A stretch of DNA of 64,000 bases. It comes from Gracilaria domingensis. Lineage: Eukaryota > Rhodophyta > Florideophyceae > Gracilariales > Gracilariaceae. Below are positions 1 to 11,433 of this stretch, piece after piece. A program made the translations under genes and the position numbers. Below the pieces are notes generated by a model. That model did not search any database. It was not told the DNA's origin and saw nothing but the letters and a program-made list of their open reading frames with translations. The stretch covers positions 1-64,000 of the forward strand of contig VCMS01000044.1 in NCBI GenBank assembly GCA_022539475.1. The letters are read 5' to 3'. Every line of letters begins with the position of its first letter. Position 1 is the first letter of the stretch.

Positions 1-141
1 ATACTTGGGAAGGGTCGGACCCGGTCTTACACCCGGCATTGCGGTGTCGTACCTGTTGGAGCGCTCTACTGCTGTGCTCGGCCTCTTGAGAGAGGGTCTG
101 AACCGCCTTTGCGTGTCATGTTCCCATCGCTGGTTTGCACA
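1..141 (+). repeat. 3' end of the 5' LTR of element 1
   Basis: This stretch repeats at about 11076-11213. Both copies end in GCACA, the expected ACA end of a TGT...ACA LTR. The start of this LTR is outside the window. The sequence just after it (from about 145) begins with a TGG-containing stretch, as a tRNA primer-binding site would; the tRNA was not identified. Confidence 0.8.
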
Positions 142-1149
142 CAATTGGTCTCCCGATAGAAGTCGCTTGATCCAGCCAAGTTGAGTTTCTGATCAATTTC
201 CGGGTTTGCCGGTCGTATCTGTGTGAGATACACTACCACAGTTCTACTGATGCCTTGCCGACAGACGTGTGTTGGTACTGCTTTCTTCATTTGGGGTTGT
301 TGTTTGGAACACGGTTTACTACCGGCTGGCACTACCCTATTCCGGAGTCGTGTGATTCCCGTCGGTACGGTGTTGTCACCCCGTTTGGGTTGTCTACTGT
401 TCCCAGCAATCTGGTCGGAATCAGCCCTAAATTCCGTATACGGCTGTTCCCGCTGGTACCGCGTTGGTTCGTCGATTTGTCGGTTTATCGTCACTCGTGT
501 GAGGACGCTACACTCATTCGAGTTAATTTGTTGTATTGCTTTCCTGTTCCCAGGTTGTTCTGTTGTATCTCCGTCGTGGACGATGGCGTCGGGCAAGCGC
601 TCGAGCCCTACGGAGTCTCGCTCCGTTGGCTCTGGCTTGCCCCACGTCTGCAGTCTGTTCCTGAACCCCTACAGGGTGATGGAAAGAAACCCGGAAACCG
701 AAACAGCCGGACAGTCGTCTGACGCCCGTGGCTGGGCTCTCATTTGCTCCTTGGAGCGGTCTTATTACCCGCTGTCGCGGCTAAGATGCGCCTCTTAAAC
801 GAGTTGGAGACTCAAGTTTCGTGGTGCTTGAGCTTCAGAATTGCTGTCATGAGGAGTTCTCTGAAGGCACTGTTCCTGAGGTCGACACCACTTTCGTTTG
901 AGGTTTGACGCAGCCCTCAACGGAGGGGTATCAGATGATCTAGTATCTTTTTACGAAGGATGTTAATGCCCTCTTGGAGGTTCTTCAAGGATATTCCAGT
1001 TTCACCGAGGGAGGGTTAACACGAAGTTGCATTCGGATCCTTGGCCGTCTTGAGACATTAGGGCACCATCCAGTGAGGATGACGGCCCTGCTGCGCCTCT
1101 GCGGGAGTGTCTCGATGGTAACCACGTGACCGGAAGTCCGGAAGAGTCG

Positions 1150-2660
1150 CTCTAGAAGAGGGAATTCGACGAGTATGGACTCGGATTCGTCACAGCTTCT
1201 GCGTATTTCAAACCGCCTCGGCGGGTTCGCTTATCATCAGTTCGTCAAGTTGGACGGTAACGTCGCGCTCGTTCTACGCGTTCGCGGTTCACGTGCCACT
1301 ATGTGTCTGTTGGTTACCCGGAAACGGGTGGGCGAAAGCACTCAGGTTGAGGGAACTGGAGCCGCGAATCCCATTGTCAAAAGGTTGTATCTACGGTATT
1401 ACCGTTTGGAAGATCAAAGTCTGAACCGACGCCCGTGGCACGGGTCAGTGAAGGACTGCATCAAACGCATGTCCTTAACCTTCGCAACCAGTTGTTCACT
1501 GGGAGGATCCATTCTGGTTGCTGACTGTTCTTTCACGCTTTGTAGCGGAAAGCTGACATCCTCGGCAATGAGTGAGGAGGCAAGTTATGTATGCCTTACC
1601 GTTTTCTACGGGGACTCGTGGAAGATCAGATATAACTCTGTAACGAGTTCATCTGCGCCTCTGAGGAGGGGTCACCTGCTGGCCCGAAGCAGTCAGATTT
1701 GTGCGCTTCGTATGCGATCAAATACTCTATCGAGGAAGCATCACCGCGTTGCGGGAGACGAACACAACGCCCGAAGGAGTCGGAAACGAGTACTCTGGTA
1801 CGCGCTGAATAAGGCATTTCCACCAGTTGGCAATGTTACTACTCCAAACGAGCTTGCACACTGTAATCACGATTGAATCCGGCTATTCGACTACTGGTGC
1901 CCAGCGACGGAAGACCGGGAAGAAGACTACCTATCTGGAGTATAGTGCAGTTACTTCGAAGGCGGAGGGAGACGCCTTGCGCTCACGCACGGATACCGGG
2001 TTTCACCAAAGCGTTGCACCTCGAAGGAGGGTCGTCATCAGCTTCACTGCTACCGCAGGACCTTTTCTGGCCACGATGTGGATAACTTACATCTCGCACA
2101 GGTGGACCTGGATTCTATTCCGACTACGGAGTTGCTTCTACTTCGAAGCCTCGTCGAAGACGGAAGATGCGCTGCTTTACGCCAGACCGTCCACGCGTTC
2201 GCGGTCCTCAAGTACCCTATTCAGGAGTCGTTCCCAGGACCTGGTTGGGTAGACCCGCGAACGGTGAGTTCCAAGACCCACGGAGTTCCGGAAGACCACC
2301 CTGATCTGTTTCACGTGTTACAACCACGGTCATGCAGCTCCGAACTGCAACCTCTCGATGAGGGAATGCCCACGGTTGTGGCGAATTTTGAAGCGCTGAC
2401 CCCCGCGAACAGGCGTCAGTGCCGGTAACCGCATATCTGCGTGCGAAGGTGAGTACCCCCGTAGGGTGTTCTGCTGCAGAATTGGCTGCGTTACTGCACT
2501 CTGGTTCGACCCAGGTCAATGTTTCACCGGCTCAAGCCGTGGCGGCACCGCTGTGCGGGTAGTTCTGTCGCTGTTCCACAGGAATCTTGAAGATGCCTGC
2601 TGCCAGGACGCCGTTCCCGTTAGAACGGATGGAACTCAGTTAAACTGAGTAGGGAGTCTC
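1150..2660 (+). pseudogene. Gag remnant of element 1
   Basis: The region lies between the 5' LTR leader and the protease. The only clear Gag mark is one CX2CX4HX4C zinc knuckle at about 2305-2347, the nucleic-acid-binding motif at the end of many Gag proteins. The rest is too decayed for me to recognise capsid sequence. Treated as a fossil. Confidence 0.6.
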
Positions 2661-3615
2661 CAATGGAGAGGCGCCCGAGTCGAGGTCTACGGCGCCCGAG
2701 GCGTCACCGCCTCGCTCCCAGGTCAAAATCCTTTCGAGGAAACAGACCGTCTTAGACGTGGACTCTACCACCATCGGTGTGTTACGTCGCCGTGGATACG
2801 GTTCAGGAACAACCGGATCCCGGATCGAGTCATGGTTGGCCAAGCGAAACTACAAATATTTGCTGACCTTGGCCTATCCACCCAGTATATGGTGGCGTCA
2901 TCTCTCTGTCTTGGATACAGGTGCTGGCCCCAACTCATTTTGAGTCTTACTCCGCGGAAGTCCGTTGTCGAATCCGCTCTGGACCCGTCATGGACGTGGC
3001 AGATGCTAACATAACCGTTAAAACGGCTGGAATGGTTTCACTGATTGTCAGGATTGGTAACTGCATCGAGCAGGTAGAATTCATCGTCTGCAAGACGCTC
3101 GCTGCCCCTGTCATTCTAGGGTGTGACTTCTGCGACAGATATGTCGAAGCATACGACCGCGTGCGCGTGAAGTGGAAATGGAAGATGGTTCGGTTGTACC
3201 GATTGTTCGTCGCTCATTACGCGAGCGTCAGCTAAGCTGGTACCACTACCGCTCCTCTACAGGATTCCTCACCTCCGAAGGAGTCGCCGAAGCTCCGCGT
3301 AGCGCGTCAATTTCTATTCCGCCAGAATCCAGGTTTGGGTTGATGTTACTGCCGCACCGCGTGGTTTGCGGGTTGTTCAACCATTGAACTCGTTATACGA
3401 GAAGTATCAGGTCGCGTTGGCGAACGAGTTGTTCAAATCAACAGCGAACACCCTTTCGGGTTATGTTGGCCAACTTTGGCAAGAAGCCCCAGTATCTGGT
3501 GAAGAACCAAGTAATTGGTTACTGTCTTACCGCACCCTACGGCGCTTATCCCTACAAAGGTGACTGCCGCCGAGATGCTCGGGCTTGCTGAAGAACGCAC
3601 TGGTTGCTTCACCCT

Positions 3616-3633
3616 AAGGAGGGGGAGGGAGAA
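3616..3633 (+). other. Internal polypurine tract of element 1, first copy
   Basis: This is an uninterrupted A/G run preceded by CT, lying between protease and reverse transcriptase. It is nearly the same as the tract at 6737-6753 in the same element. A matching pair exists in element 2. Possible internal plus-strand primer site, by analogy with central polypurine tracts of Ty1 and lentiviruses. Confidence 0.45.
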
Positions 3634-6600
3634 TCGTCGCGCTCTCTGCGTCGGACCGTCCCTGCGCCAGACGGTTGAACACACGAATGATCGGAAGCTA
3701 GGACCGTTCCTACGAGTTATGACAAGATTGACCCTATCAAGGAGTTAGAAGAATTGAATCTCGGTCATGTACCGGTTTCACACCGTGAGAAGTTGCGCAA
3801 CATGTTGCGAGAGTTTACACCAATGTGGGATGGTTCCTCGGAGAGGTTTCAACTACGGAACACCGGATTGACCTCCTGCCGGAGACCAAGCCGATTGCTC
3901 AGCACCCTTACAGGGCAGGCCCGAAAGCACGGAAGAGGAAGAGTTTCAGATCAACAAAATGCTCCGCGCTGGCGTGATAGAACCGGCTCAGTCGCCGTGG
4001 GCATCTCCAGTTGTACTGGCTCCGAAACCGACGGGTCCTGGCGCTTTTGTATCGACTATCGTCGCTTGAACGATGTCACCGTCAAAGACGTGTACCCCAT
4101 ACCTCGTATGGACGAGTATATCGACTCGCTTGGCGATGCTACTGTTTTCTCCACTTTGGATGCAAACTGGGGTTACTGGCAAGTACCAGTTAGACCGGAA
4201 GACCGTGACAAGACCGCGTTTACCTGTCATTCAGGACTATACCGCTTTAAGCGTATGCCGTTCGGGTTAACGAACGCCCCCGCTACGTTTCAGCGTGCTC
4301 TGGACATTTTGTTACTCGCTTCAAATGGCGGAGTTGCTTGGTATACCTCGATGACATCATCGTGTTTTCCAACAGTTTGGACGATCACCTCGAACATGTT
4401 CGGGAGATAATGACCGCTTTGCGGGATGCTGGAATACTCTCAATTGAGGAAGTGTGAGTTTTTCACTCACTCAGTGAAGTATCTGGGCCATGTCATACGT
4501 CCAGGACGGTACTGATCGAGGAAAGCTCGCGTGAAGTCCCTCAAAGAGGCGAAGCACCCCACTACACAGACAGAGCTACGCTCCTTTCTGGGCTATGCAA
4601 CGTTTATAGACGGTTCATTTCTCGCTCGCGAAGATCGCGGGACGCTCAACGACTCTGAAGAAGGGACAACCGCCCAAATTGGACCACTTACCCCACGCAA
4701 GTGGAGCCTTCAACTCTCTTAAAGAGGCTGTTACACGGCACCCGTGTTAGCGTTACCGAAGAACGGGTTGCCGTACACCGTGGATACGGATTCGAGCGAT
4801 TACCAAATGGCTGCGCTCTCTTCAGACTACACCCGAAGGGAACGCAAACCAATTGGCTATTGGTCTCGTACACTCAACGTGCACGAGCGCAATTACTCGG
4901 TATCCGAGAGGAGTGTCTCGCCATGGTATGGGCTTTGCAGACTCTACGACCATATCTTATGGGTGTGCACTTTACCGTCAATACGGATCATTCCGCCTTG
5001 CGTTGGTTAATGTCAGTCACGGAGCCTTCCGGACGCTTAATGCGTTGGCGTCTTCGGCTTGCCGAGTTTGACTACGAGTCACCTATAAGAAGGTTGTTTA
5101 AACGCGCAGCGGATGCTCTTTCACGTCTAGGAACTGAAGGTGAAGCTTTACCCTCGATGACGAGGATGAAATATCCTGTTCCTCATGGGGAGGGTGATGA
5201 AGACTACGACATCGTGTCGGACGACATCTGTGATGATTTGCTCGTCGCAGACGGTGAAGACCCGGAATCCGGTACATTCGTCCCCCATTACCCCAGAAGA
5301 GCTGGTGCGGGAACAGCAATCTGACCCGTTCTGTACGAGGATACGCTCCCAAATTAATGGTGGTGCTAACATCCCGTTCGGGGTCAACACACAGGTTACC
5401 TCGTCAGAGTGGTTCGTTCTGCCCACAGATTGTGGTTTCTCACTCCTTACAAACAGGGTATTGCATCTCTCGCATCACTCGCGGATGGCTTCCCATCCGG
5501 GTGCTAAGCGGTTATACACGACACTGCGTCGCGATTTCTACTGGCCCGCGTTAGCGTTGGACTGCTACACCACCGTGAAGGCGTGTACACATTGTGCTCG
5601 CGAGCGAGTTAACAGCGTCGCCATGCGAAGAAACTAAACTTTCCCGCAAGGGCGCCGTTGGAGTTTATTGCCATCGATATACTCGGTGAGTTCTTGCGTA
5701 CTTCCCGAGGAAATCGGTTCTTACTCGTTATTACGGATAGATTCAGTAAGCTAGTCCGGACAGTTCCGTTGAAGTCGATTACAGCACGCCAGTGTTGCGG
5801 AGGCATTCGTTCGCCATTGGGTTATGGTCTACCGGTCCCCCGGTCAATCTCCTCTCAGATAATGGTCCGCAGTTTACTGCACGTTTCTTCCAGGATGTCT
5901 GTCGGATACTCGACGTGAAGAATCTCTTCACGACGACGTATCATCCCAATGCAATGGGCAAGTCGAACGGTTTAACCGGACGATGCTCTCCGCGTTGCGG
6001 GCTTATACTGTTGAACACCCGAAAACTTGGGATCTCTACACGGATACCGTGACGTATGCGTATAATACGCAAGTTCACAGAGTAACTGGTTTATCGCCCT
6101 TTGAGCTCGTGCTCTCACGGACACCACCGCCAGTTGCGGTTGAACCATCAGCAAGCTGGATACGTCACCGTCAATACGGGATCACTACTTGCAATGGAAG
6201 CAGTGGTTATCCGCAATGGTACCTGTCGCCAGGTCGTCAATGGCGAAAGCACAACACGCTTACAAGCGGAACTTTGATGCCCGGGTACGGAGACCACTAC
6301 CGCCACTGAAAGTGGGAAACCTCGCCTTTGTCAGGAAGGAGTACTACAACCCTGAAAAGGAGCGGCGCCACAAGCTTTCACCCATCGCTGATGGTCCGTA
6401 CCGCGTTGTCAGCGTGAACAAGGACACAGCCGTACTGGAAGTTGGTGACGCTCATGAGCGTTTCTCCCGCGATCGCGTGGTAAGAGGTCCAACCGTTCAC
6501 ACGGAAGTACTTTCGGACACACAGCAGGAAGCTGGACAGACAGAGAACGAGGAACCTCGTCGCAGAACACTACACCCACTGTGGGGCTCCGTCACCCAAC

Positions 6601-6736
6601 ACGGGGTCTCGCAGATGTACCGATTATATCGTCGCAAGCCGAGGTATCGGAACATACACCGCTGGTGAAATCGCGTTTCACAGCGTCTGTTACACCGTCA
6701 ACCGACGTGATGACTGCTCCCCGTAACGCTCCACCT

Positions 6737-6753
6737 AAGGAGGGGGAGGGGAA
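6737..6753 (+). other. Internal polypurine tract of element 1, second copy
   Basis: This A/G run sits in the linker downstream of integrase. It shares the core CTAAGGAGGGGGAGGG with 3616-3633. Whether it primes DNA synthesis is inference. Confidence 0.4.
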
Positions 6754-8126
6754 TTCACGCGTTGTCGCGGAGAGTGAGTCACCGGTGTCGCTACCGTCGC
6801 AGCACCGTGATTCACGGGAAAGAAATGAAGCAGAGGCAGAGTCGCCTCAGGACACCGTCGAAGACGTAGTTGCTACGGACACCACTGTCAGTGGGAAGGA
6901 TCACCCGCTGTCGCGTGTTGAAGTCGCGAAGGACGCGCCGCAGTCGGCCGCTGTCGCGCAGAACTCTGCGGAGGATACACAACCTTCCACGAAGGATCGC
7001 GACCTTCAGGAAGGACACCGCACGCAACGAACGGACTCAAAGTTGTCCCAGGATACTGGTATTGCTCACCCATCTGGGGAATTGTCACAAGAACACGCGC
7101 CCATCGTCGCACGGACGCAGGACGCGGAGCATGCTCTCGTTCGCGAAGTTTCCACGGCAAGGCCGGAAGTTGATCAAGAACACCCGACTTCTCGCAGAGC
7201 AAGGCTACAGCGAAGCTGGATACTGTATCACGGAGTATTTCGGACGCGCAGTCGCCGCATTCCGCCGCTGACGACCGCCGCAAACCGCCTTCGCAGGCGC
7301 GCTGTAGGGTAGTCACGGCAGATCCCGGTATCGTTGACACTGCAGAGCAGGAAGAAGAGAAGACGCTCGCTGAAGCGAAGATCAAGCACCCCGGTTCGGG
7401 TAATGGTAGTGTATCGTTGCACCCAGCTTTGGGAAGTCGCAAGTCGCACGTCATGACGTTTCACCAAGTCATGACGGCGCACCGCTCGTTGGAGATACAG
7501 ATTACAGCCCTGATTTAGGGAAAACGCACACTGCATCTGCAGGAGCGCTTGCGCACCACAAATCTTGGGGTGCGCAGCGCGCGCCACACAATGGGCCAAT
7601 CACAGCTCGTGGCAGTGCCACCACCGCGAAACGTCGCGTGTCTTCACGTGAACCGGCACGTGCCGTGGTGAACAATCCGCCTCCGCGTTCGCCTTCACCG
7701 TCAGGACGGGAACTACCGCATGAACTAGCCGTTCGCGGACCCGCCGAAGCGGCGAAGCTGCTTGAGAAGACCCGGATTCCGGAAGCGACCACTCAGCGGA
7801 GGACACACTTACCGCCGAAGGCGTCAGGAGAAACTCACAGCACCGCTGGTGACTATGTAACGGCACCGCCGCAGCGCGCTGACGACCCTTCGCAGGAAGA
7901 GCTCGAGCGGGGCGTATACTCGAAAGAGTTCGTCGTAGACCACATCGTGGGACACAGTTGGAATCCGAAGGGGTATGTTCAGTACCAGGTACGCTGGTAT
8001 GGCTATCCGCCGTCGCGGGATTCGGACGAACCCGTGGAGCACTTACCCCGATCGAAGATCGTGCAGTACCATCGTCGAACTAACACGGCGTTGCCGGCTA
8101 ACCTACATCAAGCGATGGTCGGATAA

Positions 8127-10445
8127 CACACGTCGTTAGAGACGGAGGCTTATCGCGTACCGCGCACGAACGGTTCTACGAACGACAACACTCAATCGAG
8201 GAACACTGCGACAACCTCCAGAGGAGTACTGTACCGCTACTCGCGTGGTGAGGAGACACTCTAGGAAGAGGAGAGTTGAGTTCAAGATCAGTTATGCCCT
8301 CAGGATGAGGAGAAGTTTAGTTGCACTCTGAAGAGGATGAAGTACACTCGGAGAAGAATGAAGACTCTATGGAGAGGAATTGTCATTCAGATGCGAAGTT
8401 ATGAAGAAGGAGTTTCACATGTGACTCTCACCCATGTCGGGTCACTTGGTTGCTCGCATTTTGCGGTTGGAATCCGACTCATGTCGTGTCTAATCGCTAT
8501 TCAATCGTTTTCGATGTTGTTTACCTGTTAGGTTTTTTGTCCAGCTTGCGGGTTCGCTACTACCATAGTGGACCGCAATCACGGTTTTTCCCTAGCAGAA
8601 GGGTGTACAATTTCCGTGTACATCATGTGTATCTACCGGTTTGATCACCTTTTGCCATTTTCGAGGAGCACCGCTCGTTCGTTTGGCTTTCACGTTGAAC
8701 AGGGTTCGTTCTCGTCAGTGACGGTCTTTGCACGTTTCACGGTTCTCACTGCACGCCACATGCGGCCGAGGTTCGAAACCGTCACGCATATTGCGGAAGA
8801 ACCCCGATCTTCATCGGTTATCATCACCTTTGTAAGGGTTCGTCACTCTCGTGGTCGAGGATAGTTTCTGGTTAACCGATATCTCTGGAGCTTCGTTTGC
8901 GCCCGCAATGCGGCCTATCATTCCATCTCACCGTTTGCACGGGTTTTCGAAAGCTTACCGAGACGTTCTCGTGAGTTCTGCACGGTACGGGACCGGAAGA
9001 TACACATCTTGTTGAAGGATCATTGTTGTTTTGCGACCCATTTTTATGGTGTCATTTGTTGTCTCAGCCTTGCTGGTGTGTTTGATTTTGGGTTTCACGA
9101 ACCCTCTGTGAGGTCTAGTGACTGCCCTCGGTAGAGGTTGAACCTTGATTAAGGTCTAGTACGCCGTCATCCGGTTGAAAGTTTTCACGGATTACCGGTT
9201 TAATTGCTGCTGTCAACGACTTTCGACCACGTCTACTACTGTTCACTCCGTTGTGGAGGCCGTCTTTTACGCTTCTGCGGTCTCTGGTACAGCCGCACAA
9301 GGCGTTGGTATCGATTACCAGTCGTTTCTGGTCTTTTTCGCGGTTCTCCGATGTCGGGTGTATCACCTCTACAGTACCTTGCGAGGGTCATCTGCAAAAG
9401 ACCCGTAACTCGGTGAATACTGGCTCGTTTCTTCAACGGTTTTGTACCAGTAGTCACTGGATGTATACAAACACTTTGGCGGAAACCGAACGCAATTGTC
9501 TTGAAGAACTTTGGTACTACGGCACCGTTTCGGTTCAACAATCTATTTTTAGACCGCATTTTTGTCAACTGAAATGGGTCGGGCTTTCCCACTTAGTGGT
9601 GTTCAATCCCAACAGTTTTGTTGTCAAATGAAAGCTCTGATTCTCAGGAGTTCTCCGATGTATCGGGTTTGTTCAGAGCGTAGCTGGTTCAAAAGTTATG
9701 GCGACTACAATTTTTCGGGTATGTCAAATTCCCAATTTCTTTGTGTGAAGTTTCCGAAACGTCGTCGGCAGCGTTGATTCGACAATGTCGTAACTTCTGA
9801 ACCCATCTAGAGACTACGTGCCGCTTGATTGCGTGATGTGAGCGACCGTATAACGGGACGGTGGACCTCGGAGAGGAAGGAATTGGGCAGGAAAAGGTCG
9901 CTACTGTACTGGGTGACCTTGGATCGCGCTTGTCGATTCCACAGTGTGGCAACCGCCCCTGAAAGGGAAAATAGGCGCCTCAGAGAGGTATAGCACCGGA
10001 ACCCCGGGACAGTGAACGAAGTTCAGAAGGACCGCTCCCGTTCGGGTGTGTCGAGCGTTGCTGCAGCACTGCTTGGCAGGAAGTCCGCTCGCCGTACTGC
10101 GGGCAAGGGCACCGTCAAGGACGTTGGTTGCGCACCCACTAGAGAAGCCCAAACGCATATTGCGCGGGCTCCAGGACCGTTATTGGGCGTGAATGAAACG
10201 CAGTGAACCCCAATCTGGGCGTGCTGCAACCATTTTCACGACGATGTCGGGAACGTTATGGCACGTCGATAGACGGTGATCGCAACTTCAAAGGAGGTAC
10301 AGGACGACGCATATAGACCCAGAAACGGGTAAGATGGCGCAAATTCATCACGATCGCTCGCAGATACCGCTCTTGCGGTTGGATGCACAACGTTGTTGGT
10401 TTGTCCGGTGCTTCAACCGTCATGAAGACGTAGTGTTCGCACCTC
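8127..10445 (+). other. Long untranslated 3' region of element 1
   Basis: This 2.3-kb stretch lies between the chromodomain and the LTR-proximal purine tract. No convincing reading frame is seen on either strand. I compared its minus-strand frames by eye with the antisense gene of element 2 and saw no resemblance. It may be a lost extra gene or a long 3' untranslated region. Confidence 0.5.
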
Positions 10446-10455
10446 AGAAGGGGGA
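10446..10455 (+). other. Polypurine tract next to the 3' LTR of element 1
   Basis: The run AGAAGGGGGA lies two bases before TGTAGAG, the inferred first bases of the LTR. This is the usual place of the plus-strand primer tract. Confidence 0.6.
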
Positions 10456-10457
10456 TA

Positions 10458-11213
10458 TGTAGAGCCACGCTTTATGCGGTATTTGCTCGCTTTTGGTGTG
10501 AAATCACTGCCCCTGCAGTGCAGTGGAAGTCGGGGACTCTGGTGAGGTTGGCACAGCATTGCTGGATGGCTACACACGTGTATGGACGGATGGCACCCAA
10601 CTTTGGGATATTCTAGATATTTATTATTTATTTTAGTTAGCCCGGTTGCACACTTGACAGTGGCACTCTACACTACTTAGTAGGTTGAGCTACACCCATT
10701 GTCGGGGAAGTAAACAAAACAACCGAGTGTTCGGCTCTGATGTTTCACCCTTGGTGACCGATATCCTCCTCCCGGAGAGTCGACACCTTGTGCAGGGTTC
10801 ATCATCCGCCTCGCGGCATCATTAACACCACTACCGCTTTCGCGTGTTTACTTTGTGTGTGTTTTCTTTATTTCTGTCCCTGTTATACAGGTAGCACTAC
10901 TTGGTGTACCGGTGCATACCGTTCGTGGCTCGACACACTCGCGTGGGCTATTACCGCTCTCGCGTGTCATCGCCACACTCGTGGGTACCGTGTGCTACAC
11001 ACGTGACGCTACTGCCGACTTGTGTCGTGTGTTCTCTACCGCTGGACGCTTCTTCTTCGCCGCTTCGCTCCCTCCATTACTTGGGAAGGGTCGACCCCGG
11101 TCTTACACCCGGCATTGGTCGTACCTGTGGGAGCGCTCTACTGCTGTGCTCGCCTCTTGAGAGAGGGTCTGAACCGCCTTTGCGTGTCTTTCCCCATCGC
11201 TGGGTTTTGCACA
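10458..11213 (+). repeat. 3' LTR of element 1
   Basis: The inferred LTR of about 756 bp starts TGTAG and ends GCACA. The right end is fixed by the repeat of its last ~140 bases at 1-141. The left end is inferred from the purine tract plus the TGT start. An AT-rich patch lies about 150 bases in (10608-10640), a candidate promoter or polyadenylation region; element 2's LTR has a similar patch at a similar depth. Confidence 0.7.
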
Positions 11214-11433
11214 ACAAGAACCACCAGGATATATTTGGGCCCCCGGCACGGAGCGCAGGCACGAGACACGCAAATGCGCGACCCAATGCAGCCACATCTC
11301 ATCAGGTACACCTCGTCACGGAGCAGGACCAAACGGATCCCGCCCCGCAGGCGGAAAACGCCGAACAGTTGGGATAGAGGCCTTCCCCAACTGTCCGAAG
11401 ACGGAAGGCCTTCCAGAACCAAGTGGTGCAAGT
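11214..11433 (+). other. Segment of element 2 upstream of pol
   Basis: This short piece lies between the end of element 1 and the pol start. One plus frame stays open and stops at 11377, 56 bases before the pol ATG; its hydrophilic translation could be the tail of an upstream Gag frame, but nothing in it is diagnostic. An ACCANNTGGT palindrome lies at 11418-11427. Confidence 0.4.

Larger units (their letters stand above)
2690..8126 (+). pseudogene. Pol remnant of element 1 (PR-RT-RH-INT-chromodomain)
   Basis: Recognisable parts in order are: an aspartic protease around a DTGAG motif near 2910-2935; reverse transcriptase at about 3750-4450; RNase H at about 4740-5140; integrase with a zinc-binding N-terminus and catalytic core at about 5480-6150; a Ser/Glu/Pro-rich linker at about 6500-7880; and a chromodomain at about 7908-8075 with the aromatic-rich VRWYGY core. 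The same parts in the same order are found in element 2, at clearly lower than full identity, so the two are separate families. Broken by many lesions. Confidence 0.85.
1..11213 (+). mobile_element. Element 1: degraded Ty3/gypsy chromodomain LTR retrotransposon
   Basis: The order of recognisable parts is LTR end, Gag zone with a CCHC knuckle, aspartic protease, reverse transcriptase, RNase H, integrase, long hydrophilic linker, chromodomain, long untranslated stretch, purine tract, LTR. That order is the Ty3/gypsy chromovirus plan. The terminal sequence at 1-141 recurs at about 11076-11213, which identifies the LTRs; most of the 5' LTR lies left of the window. The coding part is broken many times (tens of breaks), and the two visible LTR ends differ at roughly 7 percent of positions by eye, so this is an old copy. 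It abuts element 2, whose LTR is unrelated. Confidence 0.85.

Noticed and set aside
66-798. Three overlapping open frames at the left edge
   Set aside because: They lie in the LTR end and leader of element 1, have no protein-like motifs and overlap on both strands.
10458-11213. Reading this LTR as the 5' LTR of element 2
   Set aside because: Its sequence does not match the LTR at 19555-20125, while its last 140 bases match the end of element 1's 5' LTR at 1-141.
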